The notes: generated by a model from the letters alone, not told the origin. A stretch of DNA of 64,000 nucleotides from Apostichopus japonicus (GCF_037975245.1 NC_092562.1:18622554-18686553), one strand, 5' to 3'; shown: positions 24,221-36,207, counted from the stretch's first letter. Made by a program: numbers and translations.

Positions 24221-24597
24221 AATGTATAACCTTGTCGCTGACGTAAGTAAATGACAAAAGAACGGATCTCTTTTACCGTTTATTTTCAATATTTTACAGG
24301 GGTAGTTGAACTTTTCGTGACGCAAGGTTAGTGCCTGGGACCTAAACCAAAAAGTTATCGTAAATCTAATAATAGCCGAGTTAGTATAATAAAAGAGTGA
24401 AATGTAATGCCTTACTGCTTTTTAGCAATTTATAACCTTGTCACTGGCGTAGGTTATTGACAAAAGAACAAATCTCTTTTACCGTTTATTTTCAATATTT
24501 TACAGGGTTAGTTAAAATTTTCGTGAGTCAAGGTTAGTACCTGGGACCTAAAACAAAACGTTATCGTAAATTTAATATTAGCCGAGCTGGTATTTAA
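24221..24597. repeat. Tandem pair carrying orphan gene-B-like promoter modules
   Basis: Two units of about 170 bp (24221-24392 and 24428-24597) share TATAACCTTGTC, CTGACGTA-type, GACAAAAGAAC, TTTACCGTTTATTTTCAATA and CCTGGGACCTAAA words. The first 60 bp resemble the upstream region of gene B1 (33275-33340). No start codon exon follows on the gene side. The pair is kept in copy 2 (58642-59020). Confidence 0.7.
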
Positions 24598-25924
24598 AAA
24601 AAAGGAACATAATTTCCTATACCGTTCAATGCTACGTATTCCATGCTAGAATACGAACGAGTATGGACTCACAATTAACACACGTCTGTTTAAAACATAT
24701 ATATCTCATTTATCCACAGTGGTACGAAATAAACATGTTTAATGACATACGCATGTTGTTGAAGCCTTGTAATCAAAGTACGAGTAACCAGATGGTTGTT
24801 ACTTCAAGTACGAGTAACCATAAGCCGCCGCACACAATATAAGACAGAGCCCGACGCGACTCAATTCGACCCTGTCGTAAAATATTTAGTCGTGATGATT
24901 TATAGTATAGAACATTGGTACCATACCACAATTATAGTAGTGTACATCCGCCGGAATAAATATAGTCCTAAATTGACATACTGTAGTTACTTCTTAAATT
25001 GAGGGCACTTTCTGATTCATCATCATTCTTTTTAATGCTTGGATGTTGAAGAGGATGAATAAACTACTGATGGTCTTAAAATCTGGAGGATTGAAGGTGA
25101 TGTATCGCATTTTAGGAAATCCTGGGTGATAGAAGCGAGAGCTGTCAGATGGGTTGGGGTAACTTTGCTAACCGTTGACCTCTTCTGGCTCAAGATCTGA
25201 ACGGTCATCATGGTGGCAAAAAAATGAATGTGTTGTAAAAGCCGAAGCTATAGGCTTTCATATGGTGAGTTGAAGACTTCTATCTATGCTCTAGCGGCCT
25301 AGTCGGAAAGTGACGAATTTGCGTCGGTTTGTGATCAGTCGTATAGTGTACGGTGGGCTGTTTAAAATGATAACACAAATTGTATGGTAATGAGACCAAG
25401 TACTGTGACTTGCAGTGACAGCAATATATTACGTTGCACCTTGTACAAATAATGATGCCACAATGCCATCTTGAACTGATGTCATAATTCTAATTTTAAC
25501 TTTCGTCTCGATTGACTGAACATTAAAAGCTACCACGGAACCGCATACGTATTTTTTACACTAAATTTTAAGTCATTGTGTGGCTAATACCACGGCTTGA
25601 AGTTTTTTATAGCGTAATTAACAATGATAAGTTCCATTGACGTAAGAGGTTGCTCAATTGTACACAGGCAAGAATACCTGTGAGATTCTTGGAAGTTGGC
25701 GATGATATTTAAGATGTGGTGTAAAGTACAACTTGGGTGGACTTTGTAACCTATCGTGACCCCACTGCTTCAGAAAAATATCACCTAAGCTAAAATCGAA
25801 TATTACTACAATAAAGTAAACAGCGATAGGCTACAAATGAAAAAAAAAGTGTCCAATGTGTGTTTGAAGGAAGTCAAAGCTCTTAAAAGTGAGTCCTTTC
25901 CACATATTTGCAGAAGTAACATAT

Positions 25925-26560
25925 TTATAATGGGAATTGGATATTGTTGATTGACGTGGCTGCTTTAACTCTTACTACAATCAGACAAATATTCTGCTTT
26001 ATGTGTAATTCATGTAGAGTAGGATATTAAGTGCTTTCCCTTGGCTACTTTAACAAAAGCATAAATCTTGGTTCAAACATTAATCTTATTGCAGGTTTCC
26101 TTCTTCAATCCAAATACGAAAAGGGTGTGATTGTTTGAATTAATCTCTACGAAAATCAAACACCAAATCCCGGTTTTACTGTGTTATTCTTGAAGTAGGA
26201 TATTGAGTGGTATGACATGGCTGCGTTAACTCTATCAGAGATACAAAACGACTGCGAAGCGACTATTGATTTTGCGAGTGCAAAACGAATATAACCAAAA
26301 GGACACAGTAGGTTTCCATCTTTTCAGACAGGTCTTTGAGATTGTACGATGAGTCCCTCCTCAGTAATGGCATGACGGCTGGTTTAACGCTCAAAGAACC
26401 AACATATGTCCTACTACAGGTTTCCATTTTCAGTTCTTGGAGCTGGAGGTTATGGAAATCAACAAGAAAAATCCTGCTTTGTGCGTGTTATACTAAGAGC
26501 AGGATATTGAGTGCTTTGTACTTTTACCTTGTTATGGCCTGGGTGAATGGGTATGCCAAT
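25925..26560. repeat. Degenerate repeats of an AGGATATTGAGTG word, about 4 units
   Basis: Similar blocks recur near 25935-25985, 26010-26060, 26170-26235 and 26465-26530. Each has CTGCTTT.TGTGT, GTAGG/GCAGGATATTGAGTG and GGCTGC.TTAAC-like words at irregular 120-290 bp spacing. The same set is in copy 2 at 60785-61375. No function is evident. Confidence 0.55.
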
Positions 26561-27656
26561 ATGGGGGAGAAGGTGAAGGGCTTGAAGGTTACTCATGATT
26601 AAAACTTCAACATTCATACAAAAGACATTATTCCTCACAAAGTTACTTATAATTGTATAATTGAAGACTTATCAAGTGTCCGGAGGAATACTTGATCAGA
26701 ACATGGTCAGAAACATGCACAAGGCAAATGATTTTGTTTTGTTTATGTCCCATTGAGACGGAACCTTTGTACGTTATTATTTTTAAGCGGTGAATATGAT
26801 GTCCATTCTTCACTTCCCTAAATACATGAACACGTTGGTTCAGCATTCGTGTGTTTCATTAATGGGCAAAATATAAATTAAACAAGTTGTTGAGAAGTTT
26901 GCTGGGAGACGAGAACAGCAGGGCCTTAAACTTTGACCACTTCTGAATTTGATATTCTTGGAATTTTTCACCTTGATGCAAATTACATCAAAGTTGATTA
27001 TCAAGAAAATTTATAATAATTTAACATAGTCATGACCGAATTTCCAAAACTTCAGCAGCTTAAGTTATATTCGATGCAGAAGAAATGTAAAGACTCAAAT
27101 TTTCTGAGTCGTTTTGTTGTTTTATATCTTCTTCTTTTTTTTCTTTTTCTTTTTTTTTTTAATTGTTGTTGTTTATATATCCTTCTTTTGCCTGCGAAAC
27201 CGACACTTGCCTTGAATTGGCTTTCACTAACTGAACACATACAGACTGCAGATGGAAGAAACTAACGTATGCAACACAGATCGGGAGCCTTTTCTACGTC
27301 ATTGGCCTCTTTATGGGATCTTGTTCTGTCCTTGTAAATCAACCAGAGGTGGTGGTGGTACGTATGGGGGGAAGGGGGTGTTACCTGTAACTGTAATGGA
27401 CAGGGGTGGGGCAATCAAAGATAGGATCCTGACCCGAGTGACAACATCTGACGATAAGGACGATACATTGTGACGGAGGTGAGGTATACTGACATTGACC
27501 AGGAGTGCAAGAGCCGACAAGGGGCAAGCCTCTCTTGATCTAGGACCCAAGGGATATTTATTGTTCTCTCCTAGTGATTTCCAAGTACAAATATATATAT
27601 GTTACTAGGAGGAATTACTCTGAAATGACTTTTGTTCGCCAATCTAAGAGCCGTGG

Positions 27657-27905
27657 TCATTCCTCAGGCTCAGGACCTGCATGGAATTCTCTGATGGGGG
27701 CTTCTTCGCTGTCACAACATTTAGAATTGTGAAGTGTGAAAAAAGTCTGGCTTGTGTATACACGGGAATTGTTAGCATAGTTTACTACAAAGGGTGAATG
27801 GAATCGTGCGCAATGTGAACAGATTTTGCCGCTGTAATGTCTCTTAAAATAAAACTTTAGCTTGGATGCAAACTCAAGAAAGACATATATAACAACAGAT
27901 ATCAA
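27657..27905 (-). other. 82-codon open frame kept in both duplication copies
   Basis: The frame ends CCDSEEAP..EFHAGPEPEE and has CSHCARFHSPFV in the middle. The copy-2 counterpart is 62361-62609, same length, with about nine changed residues. Conservation of length could simply reflect recent duplication. No domain or splice context was recognised. Confidence 0.2.
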
Positions 27906-28743
27906 TGAAAATGTTTTTTGGGGAATGTATTATTTTAAGTAGACTCCACCACCTCTTACTATTATCAATTTGATGTTAGACCTAAACCCGCTCATAATTA
28001 TCACTGATTAGATCTTACAAATTTCAAAATTGGGACAAACTTTTCTAAATTAAAGCATATCGAAATTCGTAACTTACCATAAAATTGTGGTTAAAGTTGA
28101 CACGAGTGCAAGAATTTGTGTGTCTTTTGTGATATTTGTGATTGATTGATGATCTAAAGTTAACTTGAGCGAACATTAATTTTCTGAAAATCCAAACACG
28201 CAAAAAGTACAATAACTCATTGTTGATGAACGTATAGTACACAATATGCTCCTTCTGAATATAAGATGTGCACGATCGAAAATTTGATGTTAGAGATGGT
28301 AAAACTAAAATACTCTTTTTACCATTTTCTTTGAGACTTTTGTTCTTTATATTTCACAGCCTAAGATAATAGTTTTAAAGACTTAAAACAACAGCTCTTT
28401 CATTTAGCAGAGTACATGTTCCCATATGTCCACATATGAAAATAAAAGCAGAAAACTTAAGTAAATGTATCATATTCCATCTTATTAGTTACCACCGTTT
28501 TAAGATGTATGAATTTATCATATGTGTTAATCTTATATGAGTCGAAATTCAAGTTTTAGAAATGTTGGCTGGTTAGGTGACAAGAAATATAAATGTTCCT
28601 TCAAAATAGCTAATGTGACTAATAAATCTTAACCACTAATAAATGCTGATATAACTACAAATTAACTAGATATTAACCAAAATTTTAATATAATCGAAAG
28701 ATATGTGGATGTTTTAGGTGCGCTATTACATTCACACTCATCA

Positions 28744-31700
28744 CTAAAATGTTATTTTAATATGAATACAGACAGTTATCTTTGGCCACCATCCTCGTTT
28801 CGCCAATCCGCTCTCTTGTGGTGTCAGCCAATAGGAATCGCCGTTGGAACACTGGCTTGACACAGCAGGGCTGTTAGTCAACTTGATGTAATCCGCAGGG
28901 ATGAGATCTGATTGGCTAAAGTCGATGAGGTCAACGGTTTCATCAACTGGCACCTACGGGAGACATAGAGAACGCGTTAAATGTCGTTGTGAATTAATCA
29001 TCAGAAAAATACATAAAGAATCGAAGTACATTGTTTAAAAACATTCTTAAATATACGCGTCACACTTGGCCGAATGGAAATTTTATTACATTTTGATGCG
29101 ATTGGTTGAAGATGTAAGCGTATTTTGTCTCAAATTTCTGATAACGTTTTGCTTCTGTTCTTTTCTTTCTACTTTGCTACGTTGTTTTACTCACCAGGTC
29201 TGATCCGGGTTGTATTTCTTGGAAGTAGAAGGGATGAACGTTATCCATATCTTCCATTCCCATGTCAGGAATTTCTTGCAATCGGGTGAAGTAGCAGGTC
29301 GAAGAAGTCTGGTTTTTAATCATCACAATTTCCTGAAATATAAAATAATTCATAAAATGTCATTTAAAGTATGAAGCAGATGTGTGACGCATAAATACAA
29401 TAAAACACATTTTTCCATTGTTGCTTAGTAAATAATATGATAGCCTTTAATCGCCATACAGAGAAATGGAACTTTCTTATTATATATGGCTGGTTTACCG
29501 GAAAAGAACAAAAAGGACGGACATCATATAAATCCGATGACATTAACTGAACGAGTCTCTTAATTCAGGGTCGAGGAGGGGGTAAGGGCAGTCGCTGGCA
29601 TAGAGACCTTGCTAACAAATAATTAAATAACGAAATAAATCATGTTTTGCTGTCAAATATTTCGCCTCTTCTGTTATAATATGTTGAAGTATGGCGTGGC
29701 CAATTCTCTTCATTCTTCAGTAATTGCTTTGGGAAGGTTGGAAGGGAAGTGTGTTATTATAAGACCAAGGTAAAATTGCTCTTCATAATTGGGCTTACCC
29801 TTCCATGATCAAAGATGGCCACAAAACCATCGCCGATACTCTTAATGGTGAGAACGTCACCCTTGGCCGTCATGACTTCGTGATGTTGCACGCCATCACC
29901 CATTTCGAAGGATACACTCTACAAAGAATAAAATACACCATTTGACAACTATCTGCAGAATGTTGCGTTGAATTATATTTTGGGAATCAAATGACTAAAA
30001 TAGAATCCTCATAATTACTGTGACATTTACAACTAACAAGATTCGTCTTCAAGTGTGGAAATATCAAAGTTTAAAAGTTCCTTAATCCATTTTTGTTCAT
30101 TACGTGAATAAACTTTGTTTGTATTTCTGCGATAAAAACATTTTCTCAGTCGTGTGGTATGAAAAGGCATTGAAGGAATAACACTTTTGCTTCTTAGTAC
30201 TTTACATTAGATATGTTACTTAAGAACGACTTAATGCACACAAAAAACAATTATAGTAGCATGTTATAACTCATTGTCCTTATAGATTTCAGATCCATTA
30301 TGATATAAATAGCTGAATAACTTGCAGCTTACATGAAGCGGCCGAATTTTCCAGGTCCGCATAATAATTCAAATAATCAATGGGAAACTATCAGTCTTGT
30401 GATCTCAAGTAACAGACAAACTCGTCACATCCAAAATGATGCTGGATTTGGTAGGCTTCTGTACCCTATTATAATATCGCGTCGAAGGGTAATTATCTTA
30501 CGACGCTAAACAGCCACATGTTCATATTGAAGAAACTGAATGGCTTATTACTCATACTTCACGTCTGATAGCTATCCAGTTCAAAGTGTAAGCTCGCTGT
30601 GCTCTCTTACAAGTTAGAAGACATTTTCAGATGGCAAAAACTGTTTCTGGTACGAGCCGGAAATAATTATGCAGTGCCCACTAAACTATTAAATAATATC
30701 AACTATATGACAACCATTATCGCTTCAGCTTGTACTTACCCGAGTAATGACGATCGGATCTTCTGCTTCGACTTCGTTTGATAAGTTGTTTACAATCGTT
30801 GGTTCTGGTGCTGACAACAACATAAAAAAGACACCAAAGAATCCCACCAGGATGGTCACAACAATGACTGATATGGCCACCACGTACAGCTTGGTCCTAT
30901 CCTTACCCTATCGGATCAAGAAATTTTAAAGCAAATTAACAGCTAAAATAAAAAAAAATGAGTATTTGACAAAGTGACCAACGGAGGTATGAACTATTGA
31001 CAAGCCCTGCTGAAGATTTCTTGATTATTGCAGTATTGTAGTGCGAGTCACAAGTCATAGAAAGTTGCATAATGTATGACGTCATATCAGGATACCCGTT
31101 TCCAACTCGGCAAAATGCAGAGAAGGAAATCGAAGAAACATATTTTAAAAGCATATATAAAACTGTTGACTTCGTTTCGTTAGTATAACCAACACGATTA
31201 ATATCTCCACTGGCGTTTACAATATAAATTCGTCACTTTCAGAGCTTGCCATTATAGAAATTATTCAACTATGGATGCTACCCACCATAACATAGCTGAG
31301 GACTTGCACTATCATTTGATACTTGCTAATTGCCATACCATGACCGTTAAAATGTTGACCTAGAAGAAGAAACGGTTTAGAATGGTCTGTTCATTCAACC
31401 ATATGTCTAAGCAGTCCTCTCCCACGAGTACGAGTAAAATTCCCCTTGATATCAGTATAGGCAGGTTGAGATACGAGTACCTAATCTCGACTAGATTCCG
31501 AGTACGAGTAAAAAATCCACACGAATACAGGTCTCTATGCTAAATTACGAGTACACCATCTCTGCAAAATAGACAACACTTTTGATCTCGTTTGCATTTC
31601 TGTATTTCGTCCCCGCTCCCCAATATTATACATGAATAGCAGCATATTGTCATGGATTCAGTACATTCGATGTTTTTACCTGTTCTGCGAGTAGCTTTAG

Positions 31701-33121
31701 ACAGGAGCGTAATGCTATTTCTCTACTGGATCGGTGTAACAGTGTAGGTGCATTTACTTAGAGCTATTAAAATGAGGAAACAGTTGTTGTAAGTCAGGTT
31801 ATGTTGGCCGTGCATGGATATATCTATCATTAGTCTACCTCCAGTCTCCATTTTAAAATATGTAGAAATGTTTTCAAATATAACATCTCCCTAATAAAAT
31901 ACAGTTTCTCATAGCTGCTGGCGGCGTTTCTCAAGCTTTATGTAACGCCAAAAGGGCAAATGTTGTCGAAGATGACAACTATCTTGATGAAAATGACCAC
32001 TTTCTTGATGATGGACACAAATATTTCGATGATGACTGCTATTATTTTGACACGGATAGCCACTATCTTGATGATGACGACAACCATAACTAAGATCGAT
32101 GTTAACTTGAAGTCGAATTTCTAAATGACAGTATGCAATTCGAATACCGTGCAAATGGAAGGCACATACATATTTGAAAATTTGGAAACTGAGTTTAATG
32201 TATTTTCGAAATTGTAATTCGTACGGACGCCAGAACGGGGAAGAATTATGGTATATCAATACAGTATCATCCATACCATTGTTCTGTTTATTTCCTAAGT
32301 TTCGTCAAATTGGGTAACATTACTCTAAGACCTTTTTGGTCTATTGTAAAATACCCTTTCTACATTAATTTATTAGTAAGAAAATGTGTTGTTGTTATCA
32401 ACAGAACAAAACGAAATGAAGGGGAAAATGTCGCTATCAGTTTAGGACCTGCAGCTCGGATGAACCGCATGCCTCTCAACTAACTAACGATGTTTCTCAG
32501 ATTACTACTCAATTATTTGCTTTAATCTAGTCGCCTGAAAAGACACAATCAGATGATATAATATGATCCCCTAATGACAAGAACAATGAGATACATTTAG
32601 GCATAAGCAAAGTACTAACACTTTGTCATAACATAATATTAATCATTCAAGCTGTATAGCAAATACCGACTTTCTGTGGCTGTGAGTTTAATAGCATTTC
32701 CATGACGGGAATGAAGGATTCGACAAACTGACCTGACAAGGAAATACCTAAATAATGCAATTCATTAACTTTACTTGTCAAGTTGTATGTTAAATATTGA
32801 GTAAACTTGTAACTATTCCAGATTTGAATTTGCATGTGTTGAATATGACACGGATGTCTGAACGACGAAACGTTTCTTAATCGAAAAACATTTATTACTC
32901 GTTATATTTAACGTTCATCCGAGTGGTGGACAAAACAATCTAGAACAGGCTGTGAGTTGGCTTGATCGATTGAATCAAATTTTGAATGAGCGTTGAAATA
33001 GTTATTTGCAATTGAAAACAACAAGAAAATAAGACAAAAGCTTAAGTGATTTCCTTACCTGATACGCAGGAGGTGAATCCATCACCATGGAAAGATCTTT
33101 TCCTCGCATCTCTTGAGCCAT
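28744..33121 (-). CDS. BRICHOS-type membrane precursor with dibasic-released tail, gene B1
   Basis: Five phase-0 exons with GT-AG introns: 33059-33121, 30740-30907, 29799-29918, 29195-29332 and 28744-28953, giving 232 aa. The N-tail MAQEMRGKDL..DSPPAYQ matches gene A. Residues 28-52 form one membrane helix. The BRICHOS-like part spans about 75-200, with SFEMGDGV, GDGFVAIFDHGR-EIVMIK, Cys130 and Cys198. After SGLAKR (K215-R216) comes a 16-residue tail, GWWPKITVCIHIKITF: aromatic, with two Lys, one His, one Cys, no acidic residue, and alternating beta-strand character. This is the order found in BRICHOS precursors of annelid beta-hairpin antimicrobial peptides (arenicin type), but the tail has one Cys, not a pair, so that function is a hypothesis. 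P4 is not Arg, so cleavage by a dibasic protease rather than classic furin is inferred. Intron 1 is 2.15 kb. Confidence 0.85.
30908..33058 (-). other. Intron 1 of gene B1
   Basis: 2.15-kb intron (donor GTAAGG, acceptor CCGATAG). It contains GAGTACGAGTA words near 31427-31555 and a short degenerate CTTGATGAT/TTTCGATGATGA run near 31975-32090. No other gene was recognised; the minus-strand frame 31909-32274 lies in this low-complexity part. Confidence 0.6.
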
Positions 33122-33224
33122 AGCGATGAAATAACTTGCAGCGGTGTTTGGCACAACTGTATCTCAGTCGAAGAACTGAGTAAGTGTAGCTGGCGCTTAT
33201 TGGGTTCTAGTCACCATCCCAGCT

Positions 33225-33234
33225 CCTTTTATCC
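33225..33234 (-). promoter_or_regulatory. TATA-like box of gene B1
   Basis: Minus-strand GGATAAAAGG, 104-113 bp upstream of the ATG at 33121, matching the position of the box in genes A1 and A2. Confidence 0.6.
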
Positions 33235-33281
33235 TTTCTGGGAAGCTTACTTTTCTCTTAAAATCCTAGTTACATGTGTCA

Positions 33282-33316
33282 CTGACGTAAGTGATTAACA
33301 AAGGACCGGATCCGTG
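33282..33316 (-). promoter_or_regulatory. Conserved upstream module of gene B1
   Basis: The plus-strand reading is CTGACGTAAGTGATTAACAA then AGGACCGGATCC. Gene A1 has the same order (TGACGTA, TTAAC, CAAAGG, GGATC). The TTACGTCA core is CRE/ATF-like. It begins 163 bp from the ATG. Confidence 0.6.
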
Positions 33317-33718
33317 TTACAATTAGTTTTCAAGATTTTGAAGGTTTTAGTAAGGTTTGATGACGCTGGCCGGGTACCAATATAAACACATTCTATAATA
33401 AAATAAATAATATCAAAATAGCCAGTCTTGTATGTTTGTATCCGACCCTGGTATCTTTATACCATATACTTCTCGGGATGCCCCTGGAAAATTTTCAGGC
33501 AAAAGATCAACCAAAGGTCACCGGTACTATAGACATACAAAACATCTTGTTACTAAATACAGCTGTTATCCGCTACACAAATGGGGGCGTAAACTAGTTT
33601 AAACCGCTTGTCCTTTTGTCGATATGACACCATAAATGAGATATATATAAGAGACATAAATATATTATTATTGATAGCGATTGTGCAAAGGGTTATCGTT
33701 AGAATACGGTAAGAAATT

Positions 33719-33780
33719 GTAAGCGTAGGTGGCATTTATTATGTCCGAGTCACCATCCCAGCTTCTTTTATACTTTCCAT
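33719..33780 (-). promoter_or_regulatory. Orphan copy of the gene B1 core promoter and 5' UTR
   Basis: The TCACCATCCCAGCTTCTTTT stretch followed by ATACTTTCC matches the B1 promoter at 33211-33237 (CACCATCCCAGCTCCTTTTA), and the flanking GTAAGCGTAGGTGGC matches GTAAGTGTAGCTGGC at 33180-33194. No MAQEM exon follows on the gene side; instead B1's own promoter lies about 540 bp further along. It is probably a relic of a lost paralogue or a local duplication. Confidence 0.6.
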
Positions 33781-33799
33781 TGGAAATTTATTTTTTCCC

Positions 33800-34380
33800 T
33801 TTCTAAAGACCCCAAACATTCCCTTTCCCCTTTCTTCAAGTGAAGGTCTGTTTAATCGACCCCAAGGCCACATCGCCTTATTCATCAAACCAGGGTCTGC
33901 CTCTTTGCACCGTACTGTAATGTATTCCTGCTAACCTTCTATTGTTCTATTGCCAACATCAGTGACCTCACTCTAGAACCTATAGAAACTTTAACGTGGA
34001 AGCTTTTATCTTACATCACGAGTCAATTACACGTGTTAAAGCTCGACTGACGATATGCATACATTAGGAAGGATATATTAGCTACAAAGGCTATCAATGC
34101 CATTCATAGTGCAAATATGAATCTTATATGAACCAGGAAACCTGAACTCAGTTCAAAATCAGAGCACTTTATTTAAACATACTGAAGACGGAAGTATTTT
34201 TCATCTATCAGGGGAGCTGTATCTCATACCGCATAATACATATTTTAATGATTCTTCACACGCAAGCCTGAAGATTTGATCAAGTCTAAATATGACATCA
34301 TCGAGCCACATGTGTTTCAATTTGTTAATCTATTCTTACTTTTTGCAATGTTTATTTTTTATAATGTAGATGGGTTTTGC
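33800..34380. other. Intergenic between gene B1 and transposon block
   Basis: No gene. A stretch at about 34075-34165 (GCTACAAAGGCTATCAATGC, then ACCAGGAAACCTGAACTCAG) recurs at 36207-36290. A GATTTGATCAAGTCTAAATA word at about 34273 resembles GACTTGATCAAGTCTAAATA at 14613 and 49329. Confidence 0.5.
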
Positions 34381-34410
34381 AAATTCTGAATCTAAAATAT
34401 TGAAGCTAGG

Positions 34411-35030
34411 TTGGTTCACTCAAAACAACCCACGAACAAGCACAACTACCTTTTACCAATCAGTTGCCATCCACGTCACTGTACCAGAAATAGTTCGTAC
34501 AGTCAAGCGTTGCGCATTCGACGCATTTGCTCCTCTGAAGTCGATTTTGATTCCCGCACCAAAGAACTGTCACAACACCTCATAAACAGACAGTATTTTC
34601 GGGGTACTATTGAAAATGCCATCAAGAAGGCTAAAAGCAAACCCCGTACCGAAACATTGACTTACAAAACTCGTTAAACCAGTTCCAAAAGGGTACCATT
34701 GGTTACTGAATCCCACCCTGGTCTCCCACCACTGTGGCTAATATCATTCAGAAGAATTTTTACCTACTTCAAAGCACCGAACGCCTGAAATCAGTTTTCT
34801 CAGAACTACCTGTCATCGCATTTCGGGCATCCTTTCAGGATGACACCCCATTAGGGGAAAACAAAACAGAAACTACAGGATCATCGCCCTGTACACAAAA
34901 TTGCAAAACGTGCTTATTGTCGATTCGACTGGGGCCTTTCGGAGCAACCAAACCAAACGCACGTTCCAAATTCGGCATACAATAAACTGCCTATCCAAAA
35001 ATGTCATTTACCTCATCTACTGCATCTACT
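34411..35030 (+). pseudogene. Penelope-like element, RT C-terminus and linker, broken
   Basis: Three frames in succession give family motifs: LLPISCHPRHCTRN, then LRIRRICSSEVDFDSRTKEL (34411-34677); VPLVTESHPGLPPLW (about 34691-34735); then a Cys motif CTQNCKTC (about 34893-34916) and INCLSKNVIYLIYC (34985-35026). These are the region after the RT core, the CCHH-like linker and the first strand of the GIY-YIG domain. Frame changes at about 34680 and 34900 show that it is dead. The nuclease is cut off where LINE sequence begins, near 35030. Confidence 0.8.
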
Positions 35031-36110
35031 CATCTACTTTTGACAAAATGTGCGACTATGATATTAACTGTAATCTGACGAAGTGGGTGTTGGACTTTCT
35101 AACAAACAGGATCCAGTGTCTGTAGATTTTCAAGTGACATTGTTACAAACACTGGCGCCCCGCAAGTTTGTGTTATATCACCTGTTCTATTCAACCTTTA
35201 TACTTCTAGCTGTCGTAGCACACAACCTAACACGCATATTGTTAAATTTGCCGACGACACATGCATCTTAGGTCTTATTGGTAAGAATGGTGACGAGGCC
35301 GGGTATAGGCAAGAAATATCCACCTTCAAAAACTGGTGTGATGAAAACAGATTACAACTGTATGTGTCTAAAACAAAGGAGCTCGTCATTGGTTTTCGAC
35401 GTAGTAGGCACCGACTTGAGGGAATGGAGATTGGAAATGAATCAGTAGAACAAGTGCAATCTTATAAATACCTGGGAGTAACCATCACTGATAAATTGGA
35501 GTGGGATGAACATGTAAAAACTGTTCTAGCAAAAACCTAATCAGCGTATGTTCCTATTAAGGAAGCTTAATTCATTCAGACTAGTCACGACTCTCATTTC
35601 TCTGTTCTATAAAGCGGCAATCGAGACCATCATTACATTCTGTTTAGCCGCCTGGGGTGGAAAATACTACTGCTAGAGACATGACCGAGTTAAATAGACT
35701 AGTTTCTAAAGCAAGGAATGTTTGTCGGTCACAGCACCGCAGTTCAATAGATGAGTTGCTTGTCACAGTATCACAGAGAAATATGAAGTCAATCATGTCA
35801 TCCCAACATCCTCTGGGGCATCGGGTAGATTACAGCAATCGAACGGGCAGACCCATTGTCATGAGATGCCGAACTGAGAGATACAGGCGTTCGTTCTTGC
35901 CAAGGGCTATTCTCAATCTTGCCAATGAATTCTGTAGGAAATAGGCCAATTTTATGTGTCAGTACATGGACGTAGAAGTCTTAATTTTCCTTTTTAGGAA
36001 TCAGATTTGTATGTATTTTCGATGTATTTATGATTGTTTTATTGTCTATTTTTACTGAGATGTTTTACTTTTATGGTCAATGAAGATTCTTATATCTCTT
36101 TATATTGTAT
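35031..36110 (+). pseudogene. 5'-truncated LINE (Rex1/CR1-like RT 3' half), broken
   Basis: It starts in the RT domain (LTKWVLDFLTNRIQ), continues with a degraded PQG-VLSPVLF region (about 35150-35200), the catalytic FADD box in KFADDTCILG (35244-35274), then SKTKELVIGF, YKYLGVTITDKLEWDEHVK and a C-terminal HPLGHRVDY..RTERYRRSFLPRAI ending at 35944. Frame shifts occur near 35100, 35540 and 35660. An AT-rich 3' UTR leads into a TA run. The HPL..RYRRSFLPRAI ending is typical of Rex1/CR1-group LINEs. The join to the Penelope-like part fits insertion of a truncated LINE into that element. Confidence 0.8.
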
Positions 36111-36112
<2 letters not shown>

Positions 36113-36163
<51 letters not shown>

Positions 36164-36171
36164 CTTTGTAG

Positions 36172-36207
<36 letters not shown>

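Larger units (their letters stand above)
10738..29330. repeat. Segmental duplication, copy 1 (at least 18.6 kb)
   Basis: From the word TTGCTCCACCGTACCAGGAC (about 10758) rightwards the sequence matches 42877 onward in the same orientation, through to the window's end. Anchors: relic exon 10851 with 42969; gene A stop 17913 with 52579; gene A start 21619 with 56311; gene B stop 28744 with 63464. Offset grows from 32.1 to 34.7 kb mainly through a 2.6-kb insertion in copy 2. Similarity is patchy: some blocks are nearly identical, others differ every 20-40 bp. The true right end lies beyond the window and may include all of gene B1. Confidence 0.95.
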
